Source: Cellulomonadaceae bacterium (lineage in GTDB: Bacteria > Actinomycetota > Actinomycetes > Actinomycetales > Cellulomonadaceae). From it: DNA of 7,921 nucleotides. Position 1 is the stretch's first letter. Each line of letters opens with the position of its first letter. Below, one piece after another: positions 1 to 6,340 of this stretch. Location of the stretch: positions 1 through 7,921 of the forward strand of contig JAITCK010000251.1 of the NCBI GenBank assembly GCA_031283115.1, written 5' to 3'. A program made the translations under genes and the position numbers. The notes beneath the pieces were generated by a model, which was not told the origin of the DNA, did no database searches, and saw only the letters and a program-made list of their open reading frames with translations.

Positions 1-92
1 GGGCCGGTGGGCGGACAGGGCCGGACGGCAGTGAAGAGTTTTCGTGAGACGGGCGTGAACGTGACTCCGGCGGGTTCGAAGGGATGGAGCAC
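1..92 (-). CDS. Possible start of a further coupled gene, truncated by the window edge
   Basis: A GTG at 90-92 lies 2 nt after the TAG of priA/hisA. It has a strong GGAAGG (101-106) 8 nt upstream, placed in the final codons of hisA. The frame stays open for all 30 codons to the window edge, beginning VLHPFEPAGVTFTPVSRKLF. The protein is not recognisable from so little. Openness alone means little, since the other two minus frames are also open over this GC-rich stretch; the call rests on the ribosome site and spacing. Otherwise this would be plain downstream sequence. Confidence 0.35.
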   Translation of the reverse strand, partial: MLHPFEPAGVTFTPVSRKLFTAVRPCPPTG

Positions 93-94
93 GG

Positions 95-826
95 CTAGGG
101 CCTTCCGGCCACGTCGAGGGCTTCAACCAAGGTGAAGGCTCCTGCGTAGAGGGCCTTGCCTACCACGGCCCCTTCAACACCTGCGGGAACAAGGTCGCGC
201 AGGGCGCGCAAGTCGTCCAGGCTGGCGATACCACCGGAGGCGACGACGGCAGCCGGGGTTGCAGCGGCCACGTCCCGCAGCAGGTCAGTGTTGGGGCCGC
301 GCAGGGTGCCGTCCTTGGTGACGTCGGTGACCACGTAGCGGCTGCATCCGGCGGCGTCCAGGCGGGTGAGCACCTCCCACAGGTCGCCACCTTCTTTGGT
401 CCAGCCGCGGGCTGCCAGGGTGGTGCCGCGCACATCGAGACCCACTGCTACCCGGTCGCCGTAGGAGCCGATGATGCGGGCCGTCCATTCTGGATCTTCC
501 AGGGCGGCCGTGCCGATGTTGACGCGGCGGGCTCCCGTGGCCAGGGCTGCTTCCAGGGAGGCGGTGTCACGGATGCCGCCGGACAGTTCCACATCCACGT
601 CAAGTTGTCCGACAACGTCTCGCAGCAGGTCAGCGTTGGAGCCTCGACCGAAGGCAGCGTCAAGGTCAACCAGGTGGATCCATTCGGCCCCTTGAGCCTG
701 CCAGTCCAAGGCAGCGGCCAGGGGGTCACCGTAGCCGGTTTCTGAACCAGCTTCGCCTTGGACAAGGCGAACGGCCTGGCCGTCAGCGACATCGACGGCG
801 GGCAGCAGAATGAGGCGGTCTGTCAT
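95..826 (-). CDS. priA: Phosphoribosyl isomerase A, HisA/TrpF bifunctional type (PriA)
   Basis: (beta/alpha)8-barrel isomerase that converts ProFAR to PRFAR in histidine synthesis; PriA enzymes of actinobacteria also isomerise phosphoribosyl anthranilate in tryptophan synthesis. The 243-residue protein closely resembles mycobacterial PriA. It has LLPAVDV with catalytic D12, the GQAVRLVQG loop with R20, [16 protein letters not shown], the phosphate site ELSGGIR, VGLDVR with D131, the RGW motif (R140, W142) that in PriA switches between substrates, VTDVTKDGT with D172, and the second phosphate site ASGGI plus VVGKALY. The loop before RGW is three residues shorter than in the mycobacterial protein. 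Start at 826 is chosen for its GGAG site and family length; ATG 841, overlapping the hisH stop as ATGA, would add MTGET. The dual role is inferred from homology. Confidence 0.95.
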   Translation of the reverse strand: MTDRLILLPAVDVADGQAVRLVQGEAGSETGYGDPLAAALDWQAQGAEWIHLVDLDAAFGRGSNADLLRDVVGQLDVDVELSGGIRDTASLEAALATGARRVNIGTAALEDPEWTARIIGSYGDRVAVGLDVRGTTLAARGWTKEGGDLWEVLTRLDAAGCSRYVVTDVTKDGTLRGPNTDLLRDVAAATPAAVVASGGIASLDDLRALRDLVPAGVEGAVVGKALYAGAFTLVEALDVAGRP

Positions 827-831
827 CGTTT

Positions 832-835
832 CTCC
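832..835 (-). promoter_or_regulatory. Ribosome binding site of priA/hisA (GGAG)
   Basis: GGAG lies 5 nt before the ATG at 826 and is the reason for preferring that start over the ATG at 841, which overlaps the hisH stop but lacks a comparable site. Confidence 0.6.
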
Positions 836-837
836 GG

Positions 838-1521
838 TCATAGCGTTTTCACCCAGTTTTCTAGAAGGGCGGCTCCGGCGTCACCGGATTTTTCGGGATG
901 GAACTGGGTGGCGGTCAGGGGGCTGTCTTCGACAGCGGCAACAAAGCGGGCGGCCTGCTGGGTTGGGCCGTGACTGGCCCAGGTGACTAGCGGGGGCGTG
1001 AAGTGTGGTGATGCCTTGGAGTCGTGGCCGTGCGTGAAGGCTTGGGCGGCATAGGAGTGGACAAAGTAAAAACGTTCATTCTCGATGCCTGCGAACAGGC
1101 GAGACCCGCTGGCTGCTTGGACGGTAGACCAGCCCATGTGGGGGACAACGGGGGCGTCAAGCCGGTCAACGGTTCCCTCCCACTCCCCCAGCCCTGGCAT
1201 AGTCACACCATGTTCAACGCCAGTGGTGAAGAGGATTTGCATGCCCACGCAAATGCCCAGCACGGGCCGGTTACCGGCGAGACGCCGGTCGATGATCTGG
1301 TCGCCGTGGGCGGCCCGGATCCCTGCCATGCAGGCGGCGAAGGCACCCACGCCGGGGACTACTAGGCCGTCGGCAGCCAGGGCGACGTCACTGTCTGCGG
1401 TGAGTTGAACGCTGGCGCCTACCCGTTCTAGGGCGCGCACGGCAGAGCGGACGTTCCCGAACCCGTAATCGAAAACCACCACGGTTGGCCTGGCGGCGGG
1501 TGAGTTTTCCCGGTCACTCAC
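838..1521 (-). CDS. hisH: Imidazole glycerol phosphate synthase, glutamine amidotransferase subunit
   Basis: Class I glutaminase that releases ammonia from glutamine and channels it to HisF for closure of the imidazole ring; the pair also yields AICAR for purine synthesis. Using GTG at 1521 the protein has 227 residues, near family length. It shows [11 protein letters not shown] near the N-terminus, PGVGAF (56-61) by the oxyanion site, LGICVGMQ with nucleophile C91, PHMGWS (127-132), YFVHSY, and TQFHPEKSG with H208 and E210 completing the triad. The GTG overlaps the preceding gene's stop by 8 nt. A weak GAAGG lies 10 nt upstream, so coupling is likely. An ATG at 1566 would add 15 unconserved residues and deeper overlap. 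HisF is not present in the window. Confidence 0.96.
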   Translation of the reverse strand: MSDRENSPAARPTVVVFDYGFGNVRSAVRALERVGASVQLTADSDVALAADGLVVPGVGAFAACMAGIRAAHGDQIIDRRLAGNRPVLGICVGMQILFTTGVEHGVTMPGLGEWEGTVDRLDAPVVPHMGWSTVQAASGSRLFAGIENERFYFVHSYAAQAFTHGHDSKASPHFTPPLVTWASHGPTQQAARFVAAVEDSPLTATQFHPEKSGDAGAALLENWVKTL

Positions 1522-2197
1522 CCTTGTGCCGCCTTCGGAAGGGGCGGCGTTTAGCGCCGTGAGCAATCATGGTCATGGCTTGGGTTTGACTGAGGCCCAC
1601 GGAGGTCACTACGCCGGGCAGGTCGTCCAAGGAGGCACCGCCGATGAGCAGGTCTTCGGTGACTCCGGTGGCACCAGACAGGAGGAGGCCGGGGGGTATT
1701 TCGCCTTGGGAGTTACCGCCTTCGAAGCGCTCGCAGGCGATTTGACCTTCTGCCTTGGTGACCAGCACTAGCGGGATGCCACCGACAGCCTGAGAGATGG
1801 CTTTGGCAGCGTCGAAGGGGGCTTCGCCGTCGAGGTGTCGTAGCACGGCGATAGCGCCGGTGTCGCTGCGAACCACGTCAGCCTCAATGCCTGCCAGCGC
1901 GCAGACTCCCGCCAGGGCTCCAGCGGAGGCCACGGGCGTGAGCAGGGCGGCTAGGAGGAGTCCGCCCGGTGCTGTCAAGGAGGACAGGTCATCGGGAATG
2001 GCGACATTGCCGAAATCGTCACTGCTGCCAGTGTTGCCGGTTGCTGCGTGGGCAGCACGCTCTTCACCACCCTGGGGTGCGGGCGGCAGGCTGTCAGACA
2101 GGGCGCCACCTTCCCCGAAGAGTTCAGAGATGTCGTCGGGGATGGTCAAGTCTTCTGGCAGGCGGAAGTCGTCGCCGGGGCCGTCCATTGTTGTCAT
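1514..2197 (-). CDS. Unrecognised protein encoded between hisB and hisH
   Basis: I cannot assign this 227-residue protein to a family. The ATG at 2197 is preceded by GGGAG; starting earlier would overlap hisB by about 100 nt. The first 75 residues are acidic, rich in Gly, Ser and Pro and probably disordered. They contain a duplicated motif: DDF followed by IPDDISEL (9-26) and DDF followed by IPDDLSSL (60-74). Residues 79-150 look like a compact alpha/beta domain with an Ala/Leu-rich helical stretch, [11 protein letters not shown], and the strand [20 protein letters not shown] segment follows at 184-195, and the tail is strongly basic ([10 protein letters not shown]). No signal peptide is seen, and the hydrophobic stretch is too small-residue-rich to call a membrane helix confidently. 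It overlaps hisH by 8 nt, so it is expressed with the histidine genes. A catalytic or regulatory role is unproven. Confidence 0.8.
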   Translation of the reverse strand: MTTMDGPGDDFRLPEDLTIPDDISELFGEGGALSDSLPPAPQGGEERAAHAATGNTGSSDDFGNVAIPDDLSSLTAPGGLLLAALLTPVASAGALAGVCALAGIEADVVRSDTGAIAVLRHLDGEAPFDAAKAISQAVGGIPLVLVTKAEGQIACERFEGGNSQGEIPPGLLLSGATGVTEDLLIGGASLDDLPGVVTSVGLSQTQAMTMIAHGAKRRPFRRRHKGE

Positions 2198-2204
2198 CGG
2201 GCAT

Positions 2205-2209
2205 CTCCC
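2205..2209 (-). promoter_or_regulatory. Ribosome binding site (GGGAG) of the unknown his-run gene
   Basis: GGGAG on the minus strand sits 7 nt before the ATG at 2197. It decides the start of the unrecognised gene against a longer in-frame reading that would extend back into hisB. Confidence 0.7.
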
Positions 2210-2246
2210 TGCTGGGCGCCATGCCGGGGAAGTGTCCGCTGTGTCT

Positions 2247-2262
2247 GTCGCATCGTCGCATC
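2247..2262. repeat. Tandem duplicated octamer GTCGCATC
   Basis: Two exact head-to-tail copies of GTCGCATC (2247-2254 and 2255-2262) lie in the 70-nt gap just after the hisB stop. The pattern looks like a replication-slippage duplication; no function is apparent. Confidence 0.6.
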
Positions 2263-2267
2263 CACCA

Positions 2268-2873
2268 TCACAGGGCACCCTTGGTGGAGGGGATGCCGTC
2301 GATGCGGCTGTCGTGGGCGATAGCAGCGCGTAAGGCACGGGCCAGGGCTTTGAACTGTGCTTCGACAATGTGGTGGGGGTCGCGGCCTGCCAGCAGGCGC
2401 ATGTGTAGGCAGATGCCAGCGTGGTGGGCGATGGATTCCAGGGCGTGGCCGGTCAGAGACCCGGTGAAGTGGCCGCCTATCCGGTGGAAGGCTAGGCCGT
2501 TTGGCTCGCCTGTGTGCACAAAGTAGGGTCGGCCAGACACGTCGACGACGGCGTGAGCGAGGGCTTCATCGAGGGGAACGGTGGCGTCACCGAAGCGGGC
2601 GATGCCGCGCTTGTCGCCAAGGGCTTGGCGCAGGGCCTGGCCGATGACGATGGCCGTGTCTTCTACCGTGTGGTGGGCGTCGATGTGGGTGTCGCCGCTG
2701 GCCTGCACGGTGAGGTCGATGAGGGAGTGCTTACCTAAAGCGGTGAGCATGTGGTCGTAGAAGGGCACGGTGGTGGAGATGTCGGTGCGGCCGGTGCCGT
2801 CGAGGTTGAGTTCGACAAGAACGGACGATTCGCTGGTCGCGCGCTCAATGCGGGCGGTGCGGGGGGCTGTCAT
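2268..2873 (-). CDS. hisB: Imidazoleglycerol-phosphate dehydratase
   Basis: Removes water from imidazoleglycerol phosphate to give imidazole-acetol phosphate. At 201 residues it is the monofunctional form found in actinobacteria, without the histidinol-phosphatase domain of the enterobacterial fusion. The duplicated metal-binding fold is visible: FYDHML (38-43), HHTVED (67-72), the SGRPYFV strand (113-119), the second-half histidines near 150-151, and [14 protein letters not shown] (165-178) supplying the matching metal ligands H167, H168 and E171. These residues bind the two manganese ions of the 24-subunit enzyme. The ATG overlaps the hisC stop and has an excellent ribosome site. A 70-nt gap, the largest inside the his run, follows before the next gene. 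Confidence 0.97.
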   Translation of the reverse strand: MTAPRTARIERATSESSVLVELNLDGTGRTDISTTVPFYDHMLTALGKHSLIDLTVQASGDTHIDAHHTVEDTAIVIGQALRQALGDKRGIARFGDATVPLDEALAHAVVDVSGRPYFVHTGEPNGLAFHRIGGHFTGSLTGHALESIAHHAGICLHMRLLAGRDPHHIVEAQFKALARALRAAIAHDSRIDGIPSTKGAL

Positions 2874-4024
2874 GTCAACTCCTTGATGACGTCGGTGAGT
2901 GATGTCTTGAATCTATCGGTTTCTTGGGGTGTGCCTACGGAGACGCGCAACCATCCGTCTGGTCCGACTTCGCGGATGAGCACTCCACGGTCGAGGAGGC
3001 CCTGCCAGACGGCGTGGCGGTCGGGGAAGGTGCCGAAGAGGGCAAAGTTGGCGTCCGTGTCGGCGACCCGCAGGCGCCCACCGTCTGGGCCGGTCTGCTT
3101 GCGTAACCAGGAAACCAGGCTGTCGCGTTCGGCGCGCAGGGTGTTGACCTGAGCCAGCATGGCGTCCGTGTGGGCGAGGGCTGCCCGGGCGGTGGCTTGG
3201 GCCACGGCGGACAGGTGGTAGGGCAGGCGGACAACCCGTAGGGCGTCCACCAGGTCCGTCGATGCGGCCAGATACCCTAGGCGTAGGCCAGCAGCAGCGA
3301 AGGCCTTGGACATGGTGCGACTGACGGCCAGGTGGGGGTAGTCCCCCAGCAGGGTCAAGGCGCTGGGGGTGCCTGCGCGACGGAACTCCGCATAAGCCTC
3401 GTCAACAACGACGACTGCGCCTGCCGGTTTCCCGTCGGCATCTGCCGGCGCATCGGGGACGCGCACGTCAGCGGCGGCATCGCAGATGGCGCGGATGGTG
3501 GCCAGCGGCAGGGCGGTGCCGGTGGGGTTGTTAGGGCTGGCCAGCAGGATGACAGACGGCTGGACTTCCGCAATGAAGGCGACAGCAGCAGCGGCGTCTA
3601 CGGTGAAGTCTTCTGCCCTGCGGCCTGCCAGCCAGCGGGTGTGGGTGTCCCGGGCGTATTCGGGGTACATGGAGTAGGTGGGGGCGAAGCTGAGGGCAGT
3701 CCGGCCTGGCCCGCCGAAGGCTTGGAGCAGGTGGAGCATCACCTCATTGGAGCCGTTGGCGGCCCACATCTGGTCTGGAGTCACGGTGACGCCAGATTCG
3801 CGGGCAAGGAAGGTGGCCAGGTCTGCCCGCAAGGCCAGGAAGTCCCGGTCGGGGTAGCGGTTGAGGTTGCGGGCGGCAGCGGCCACATCGGCAGCGATCT
3901 GGGCGACCACCTGCTCTGGGGGCGAGTAAGGGTTCTCGTTGACGTTGAGCAGCACGGGCACGTCAAGTTGCGGCGCACCGTAGGGTTTCTCGCCCGCCAG
4001 TTCCGGCCGGTAGGGAAGGGTCAC
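2870..4024 (-). CDS. hisC: Histidinol-phosphate aminotransferase
   Basis: PLP-dependent class I/II aminotransferase that converts imidazole-acetol phosphate plus glutamate to histidinol phosphate in the cytoplasm. The 384-residue protein has the N-terminal NVNENPY motif (28-33), the cofactor-phosphate region ANGSNE (89-94), SPNNPTGT (163-170), DEAYAEF (208-214) with the PLP-ring Asp and Tyr, SRTMSKAF with Schiff-base lysine K240, and the carboxylate-binding arginine in LRVSVG (R360). Length suits the family apart from an Ala/Asp/Pro-rich loop at about 188-203 before the DEAY strand, where most relatives are shorter. Start is GTG with AGGA upstream. Its TGA overlaps the hisB start as ATGA. Aromatic aminotransferases are close paralogues, but the location among his genes makes HisC the secure call. 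Confidence 0.96.
   Translation of the reverse strand: MTLPYRPELAGEKPYGAPQLDVPVLLNVNENPYSPPEQVVAQIAADVAAAARNLNRYPDRDFLALRADLATFLARESGVTVTPDQMWAANGSNEVMLHLLQAFGGPGRTALSFAPTYSMYPEYARDTHTRWLAGRRAEDFTVDAAAAVAFIAEVQPSVILLASPNNPTGTALPLATIRAICDAAADVRVPDAPADADGKPAGAVVVVDEAYAEFRRAGTPSALTLLGDYPHLAVSRTMSKAFAAAGLRLGYLAASTDLVDALRVVRLPYHLSAVAQATARAALAHTDAMLAQVNTLRAERDSLVSWLRKQTGPDGGRLRVADTDANFALFGTFPDRHAVWQGLLDRGVLIREVGPDGWLRVSVGTPQETDRFKTSLTDVIKELT
2879..2884 (-). promoter_or_regulatory. Ribosome binding site of hisB (AAGGAG)
   Basis: A full AAGGAG lies 5 nt before the ATG at 2873, within the last codons of hisC. It fixes the hisB start and means hisB can be initiated directly as well as by coupling through the ATGA overlap. 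Confidence 0.75.
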
Positions 4025-4031
4025 ACGGCCA

Positions 4032-4035
4032 TCCT
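4032..4035 (-). promoter_or_regulatory. Ribosome binding site of hisC (AGGA)
   Basis: AGGA on the minus strand lies 7 nt before the GTG at 4024, inside the 13-nt gap after the membrane gene's TAA stop. It supports this GTG over internal alternatives. Confidence 0.5.
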
Positions 4036-4037
4036 AG

Positions 4038-4847
4038 TTAGATGGCTGCAGCAAGTTCTTGGTCAGTGTCGGTCGCGGACATGCTTGCAGGCTGCATCCG
4101 GCTCAGGCGGTCGAAGGGGGACCAAGCAACTAGACCCCGGTAGATGGCGTATTGGAGCAAAAGGATGGGGATGATAAGAACCAGCAGGGGCAACTGGTAG
4201 ACCAAGGGAATGGGGATGACATTCCATAGGGCCACAAAGATGTCTGACCCTTCCGGGTTGAAGTTGAAGAAGTAGTTGGCTGCCGGGTCTACCCAGGCGC
4301 GCAAGGCCAAGGTGACGGGGAAGACGGCCATGTTCACGGCAAAGAAGGACACTAAGGATCCGAAGGAGCCGCGAACGGTGGGCCGGTAGAAGCCCAGGGA
4401 CACCATGAGGGCACCGAGGACAACATTGCCCAGGTGGTCAAGGTAGAAAAAGGAGTTCATGGAGAACAGGGGCAGGCCAATGTATTCCGCGGCGGGGGCC
4501 ATGATGGCCAGGACGGCGCCAGCAATGCCTGGGTAGAAGAGGAGGGCGCGCAGGCGACCCACCCATGTGCCCTCCCCCAACCAGAAGGCGGGGATGAGCA
4601 TGAAGGGCACCATGGAGCAGAAGTGGAGGGGCAGGTTTTGCGTCAGTGCAAAAGCGAATCGCGGATCCATGGCCCGCTGGATGGTGAACACCGTGGTGGA
4701 GATGAGCAGGCCGACAGCCAGCAGAGTCATCACCCGGCGTTGCATCTGCCGGTCGCGGCCACGCAGCCACAGGTGGACGCCGATACCAAAGAAGGTGGCG
4801 GCGGCGAGCATGAGGAACCAGGCAGGGCTAAAGGGAGCGACAGTCAC
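4038..4847 (-). CDS. Multi-pass membrane protein of the YwaF/TMEM164 (TIGR02206-like) family
   Basis: An integral membrane protein of 269 residues with about seven predicted hydrophobic segments, roughly at 9-28, 39-57, 73-91, 100-118, 128-151, 163-182 and 207-233, and a short polar C-terminus. Recognition rests on LPLHFCS (72-78), a histidine in a helix (DHLG, H138), and NYFFNFNPEGSD (191-202), the pattern of bacterial YwaF-like proteins. The eukaryotic relative TMEM164 has been described as a phospholipid acyltransferase; whether bacterial members share this is not established, so no reaction is assigned. The only usable start is GTG at 4847, since no start codon lies between it and an upstream in-frame stop; no ribosome site precedes it. 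It ends 13 nt before hisC, so it probably heads the his transcript, where hisD would often be expected. Confidence 0.8.
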   Translation of the reverse strand: MTVAPFSPAWFLMLAAATFFGIGVHLWLRGRDRQMQRRVMTLLAVGLLISTTVFTIQRAMDPRFAFALTQNLPLHFCSMVPFMLIPAFWLGEGTWVGRLRALLFYPGIAGAVLAIMAPAAEYIGLPLFSMNSFFYLDHLGNVVLGALMVSLGFYRPTVRGSFGSLVSFFAVNMAVFPVTLALRAWVDPAANYFFNFNPEGSDIFVALWNVIPIPLVYQLPLLVLIIPILLLQYAIYRGLVAWSPFDRLSRMQPASMSATDTDQELAAAI

Positions 4848-4854
4848 GCAGGAA

Positions 4855-4860
4855 AGATTA
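4855..4860 (-). promoter_or_regulatory. Possible -10 box (TAATCT) for a leaderless transcript
   Basis: On the minus strand TAATCT fits the actinobacterial TANNNT -10 pattern and ends 7 nt before the GTG of the YwaF-like gene, which would place transcription start at or next to the start codon. The overlapping AATAAT (4857-4862) is an alternative hexamer. The absence of a ribosome site before this GTG agrees with a leaderless message. No good -35 sits at the expected distance. Confidence 0.35.
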
Positions 4861-4932
4861 TTGACCGCATCAACTATCTGAGTGGTTGCAGCAAGCGTCT
4901 ATGAGTCATTGAGCGCCAAGATAAGCGGTCAA
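4861..4932. repeat. Perfect 8-bp inverted repeat, TTGACCGC ... GCGGTCAA
   Basis: TTGACCGC at 4861-4868 and GCGGTCAA at 4925-4932 are exact reverse complements separated by 56 bp. Partial similarity continues outside the core: the left arm reads ATTATTGACCGC, while the right arm read on the minus strand is ATTTGACCGC. The left arm touches the proposed -10 box of the membrane gene. Arms spaced this way could be a pair of operator sites, and on the minus strand the right arm also contains a -35-like TTGACC. Function is inferred from position only. Confidence 0.35.
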
Positions 4933-4940
4933 ATGTGGCC

Positions 4941-4974
4941 AGCCGTGGGCGGTGTGGGGAAGGCACGCACGGCT
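4941..4974 (-). repeat. 7-bp inverted repeat after the protease gene, weak terminator candidate
   Basis: AGCCGTG at 4941-4947 pairs perfectly with CACGGCT at 4968-4974 across a 20-nt loop, starting 23 nt beyond the protease stop. In RNA it would form a short GC-rich stem, but the loop is long and only a short ATTT follows. It is at best a weak or factor-assisted terminator and may be chance in GC-rich DNA. Confidence 0.25.
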
Positions 4975-4996
4975 CGCCGCACGGGCAGACAGGCCG

Positions 4997-6340
4997 TCAG
5001 CCGCCGAAAACGTTGACAGGGCTGACAATGTCAGCCAGAACAAGCAGCACTGTGGCACCAATCAGCAAAATGACCATGACATAGGCGACGGGCAGCATCT
5101 TGGCCACATCGGCCGGGCCAGGGTCGGGGCGGCCTCGACGGCGGGCGATAGTCCGCTTGGCCCCCTCATAGAAGGCGTTGGCAACATGGCCACCGTCCAG
5201 GGGCAGCAGGGGAATCAGATTGAACACAAAGAGGGCCATGTTGAGGCTGGCCACCAGGGAAACCATGACGGCCACCCGGTCGAGCACGGAGGCGCCCTGG
5301 GCTCCGGCAACATCAACGGCGGCCCGGCCAATCCCCACCACAGACATGACGCCGTCGGAGGCCCGCGGCGTATCGGTGAGCATATCGTGAGCGACGTTGA
5401 ACAACTGGTAGGGCAGGGTGACTACTACGCGCACGGTGCCGGTGAACTGCTGCCAGACAGCGCTGGGCACCTGGGACATGGGGATGGATTCACGGGCGAT
5501 AGTGGGCGACAAACCGACAAAGGCACCAGTCACGGTTTCGATAGTTCCGGCGTCGTCACGTAAGGGTTGCCCGTCCGCATCCATCAGCGCCCGAGTGACT
5601 TCTTGAGGGACGATGGTCAAAGGAACGTGCTGGCCACCGCGTTCAACGACGATGGGGATCGCTGCGGCGGCGCTCGCGGAATCTACCGGCGGGGTGAGGG
5701 CATCCAGGCTGTCAAGCAGGTCATTCCAGTTGCGCACGGCCTGCCCGTCGAACTCGACAATACGGTCGCCTGCTTCGATGCCCGCTTGGGCGGCTGGGGC
5801 TGGGGCTGTCGCCGGGTCGCAGGGGCTACCGTCAGCGGTGGGAACACAGGCGGCTACCGTCGAGATGACGGGCGTGACCTGGGTGAAACCAATGGCGAAA
5901 GAGGCGGCAGTCAAGGCGATGCTCAGCAGCAGGTTCATGAAGATGCCACCGGCCATAACCACCACTTTTTTGGGGGCAGACAGGTTGAAGAAAACGCGAT
6001 GCTCATCGTCGGGGCCAACCTCGGCCATGGAGTCCTCGCGGGCGTCGGCCACCAACTGCCCTAAAAACCCCTTGCCGTCAGGTTTAGCATCGGGCCGTTT
6101 GGGCGGCAACATGCCAATCATGCGGACAAAACCACCAAAGGGCAGGGCCTTGATGCCGTATTCGGTTTCACCAACGATGCGAGACCACAGTTTGGGGCCA
6201 AAGCCAATCATGTATTGCGGGCAGCGCACGCCAAACTTTTTGGCCGGAAGCATGTGGCCTAACTCGTGCATACCTACGGACAGGCCAAGGCCAAGAACAA
6301 CAACCAGGATGCCGACAACCACCGGCCACACAGAACTCAC
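4997..6340 (-). CDS. M50 site-2 intramembrane metalloprotease, RseP/Rip1 type
   Basis: Zinc metalloprotease of the inner membrane that cuts transmembrane substrates after a first protease has trimmed them; in actinobacteria Rip1 typically acts on anti-sigma factors and cell-division proteins. The 447-residue protein has TM1 at about 5-24 with the zinc motif HELGH (H25, E26, H29). A conserved stretch around 34-72 includes FGPKLW and ETEYGIKALPFGGFVRMIGM-type residues. TM2 is at about 126-150, a PDZ domain lies at about 160-250 with GIEAGD and the ligand-loop region, and the last helices carry LDGGH with the third zinc ligand D382. The GTG start at 6340 overlaps the glucosidase TGA as GTGA and has no strong ribosome site, suggesting coupling. 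Starting there keeps TM1 intact. The usual neighbours dxr and ispG are not seen. Substrates are unknown. Confidence 0.95.
   Translation of the reverse strand: MSSVWPVVVGILVVVLGLGLSVGMHELGHMLPAKKFGVRCPQYMIGFGPKLWSRIVGETEYGIKALPFGGFVRMIGMLPPKRPDAKPDGKGFLGQLVADAREDSMAEVGPDDEHRVFFNLSAPKKVVVMAGGIFMNLLLSIALTAASFAIGFTQVTPVISTVAACVPTADGSPCDPATAPAPAAQAGIEAGDRIVEFDGQAVRNWNDLLDSLDALTPPVDSASAAAAIPIVVERGGQHVPLTIVPQEVTRALMDADGQPLRDDAGTIETVTGAFVGLSPTIARESIPMSQVPSAVWQQFTGTVRVVVTLPYQLFNVAHDMLTDTPRASDGVMSVVGIGRAAVDVAGAQGASVLDRVAVMVSLVASLNMALFVFNLIPLLPLDGGHVANAFYEGAKRTIARRRGRPDPGPADVAKMLPVAYVMVILLIGATVLLVLADIVSPVNVFGG

Larger units (their letters stand above)
4848..4996 (-). other. Intergenic gap in front of the membrane gene and his run
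   Basis: This 149-nt gap is the only substantial break between genes in the window and the likeliest place for the promoter of the downstream run. Its part near the protease is GC-rich and contains a loose inverted repeat; the part nearest the membrane gene is clearly richer in A and T. I see no run of His codons, T-box element or convincing U-tract terminator. Individual signals are listed separately. Confidence 0.6.

Noticed and set aside
1..139. Plus-strand frame entering from the left edge and ending inside hisA as a convergent gene
   Set aside because: It would overlap the hisA coding end by over 40 nt and shows no recognisable sequence; the minus-strand coupled GTG fits the local style better.
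838..1566. hisH starting at ATG 1566
   Set aside because: The extra 15 residues are not conserved in the family and overlap the previous gene further; GTG 1521 next to the stop is the better start.
1514..2368. Longer version of the unknown gene starting at 2368 inside hisB
   Set aside because: It would overlap hisB by about 100 nt and add a Pro/Thr/Ser-rich leader resembling out-of-frame hisB, whereas the ATG at 2197 has a good GGGAG.
3332..4174. A 280-codon open frame on the plus strand opposite hisC
   Set aside because: It is the mirror of a well-supported GC-rich gene. Its protein is low-complexity, Gly- and Val-rich with no recognisable domain, as expected from antisense reading of strongly GC3-biased codons.
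4848..4996. Histidine attenuator or T-box leader before the his run
   Set aside because: No run of His codons, no leader peptide with a ribosome site, and no T-box or terminator/antiterminator pair could be found.
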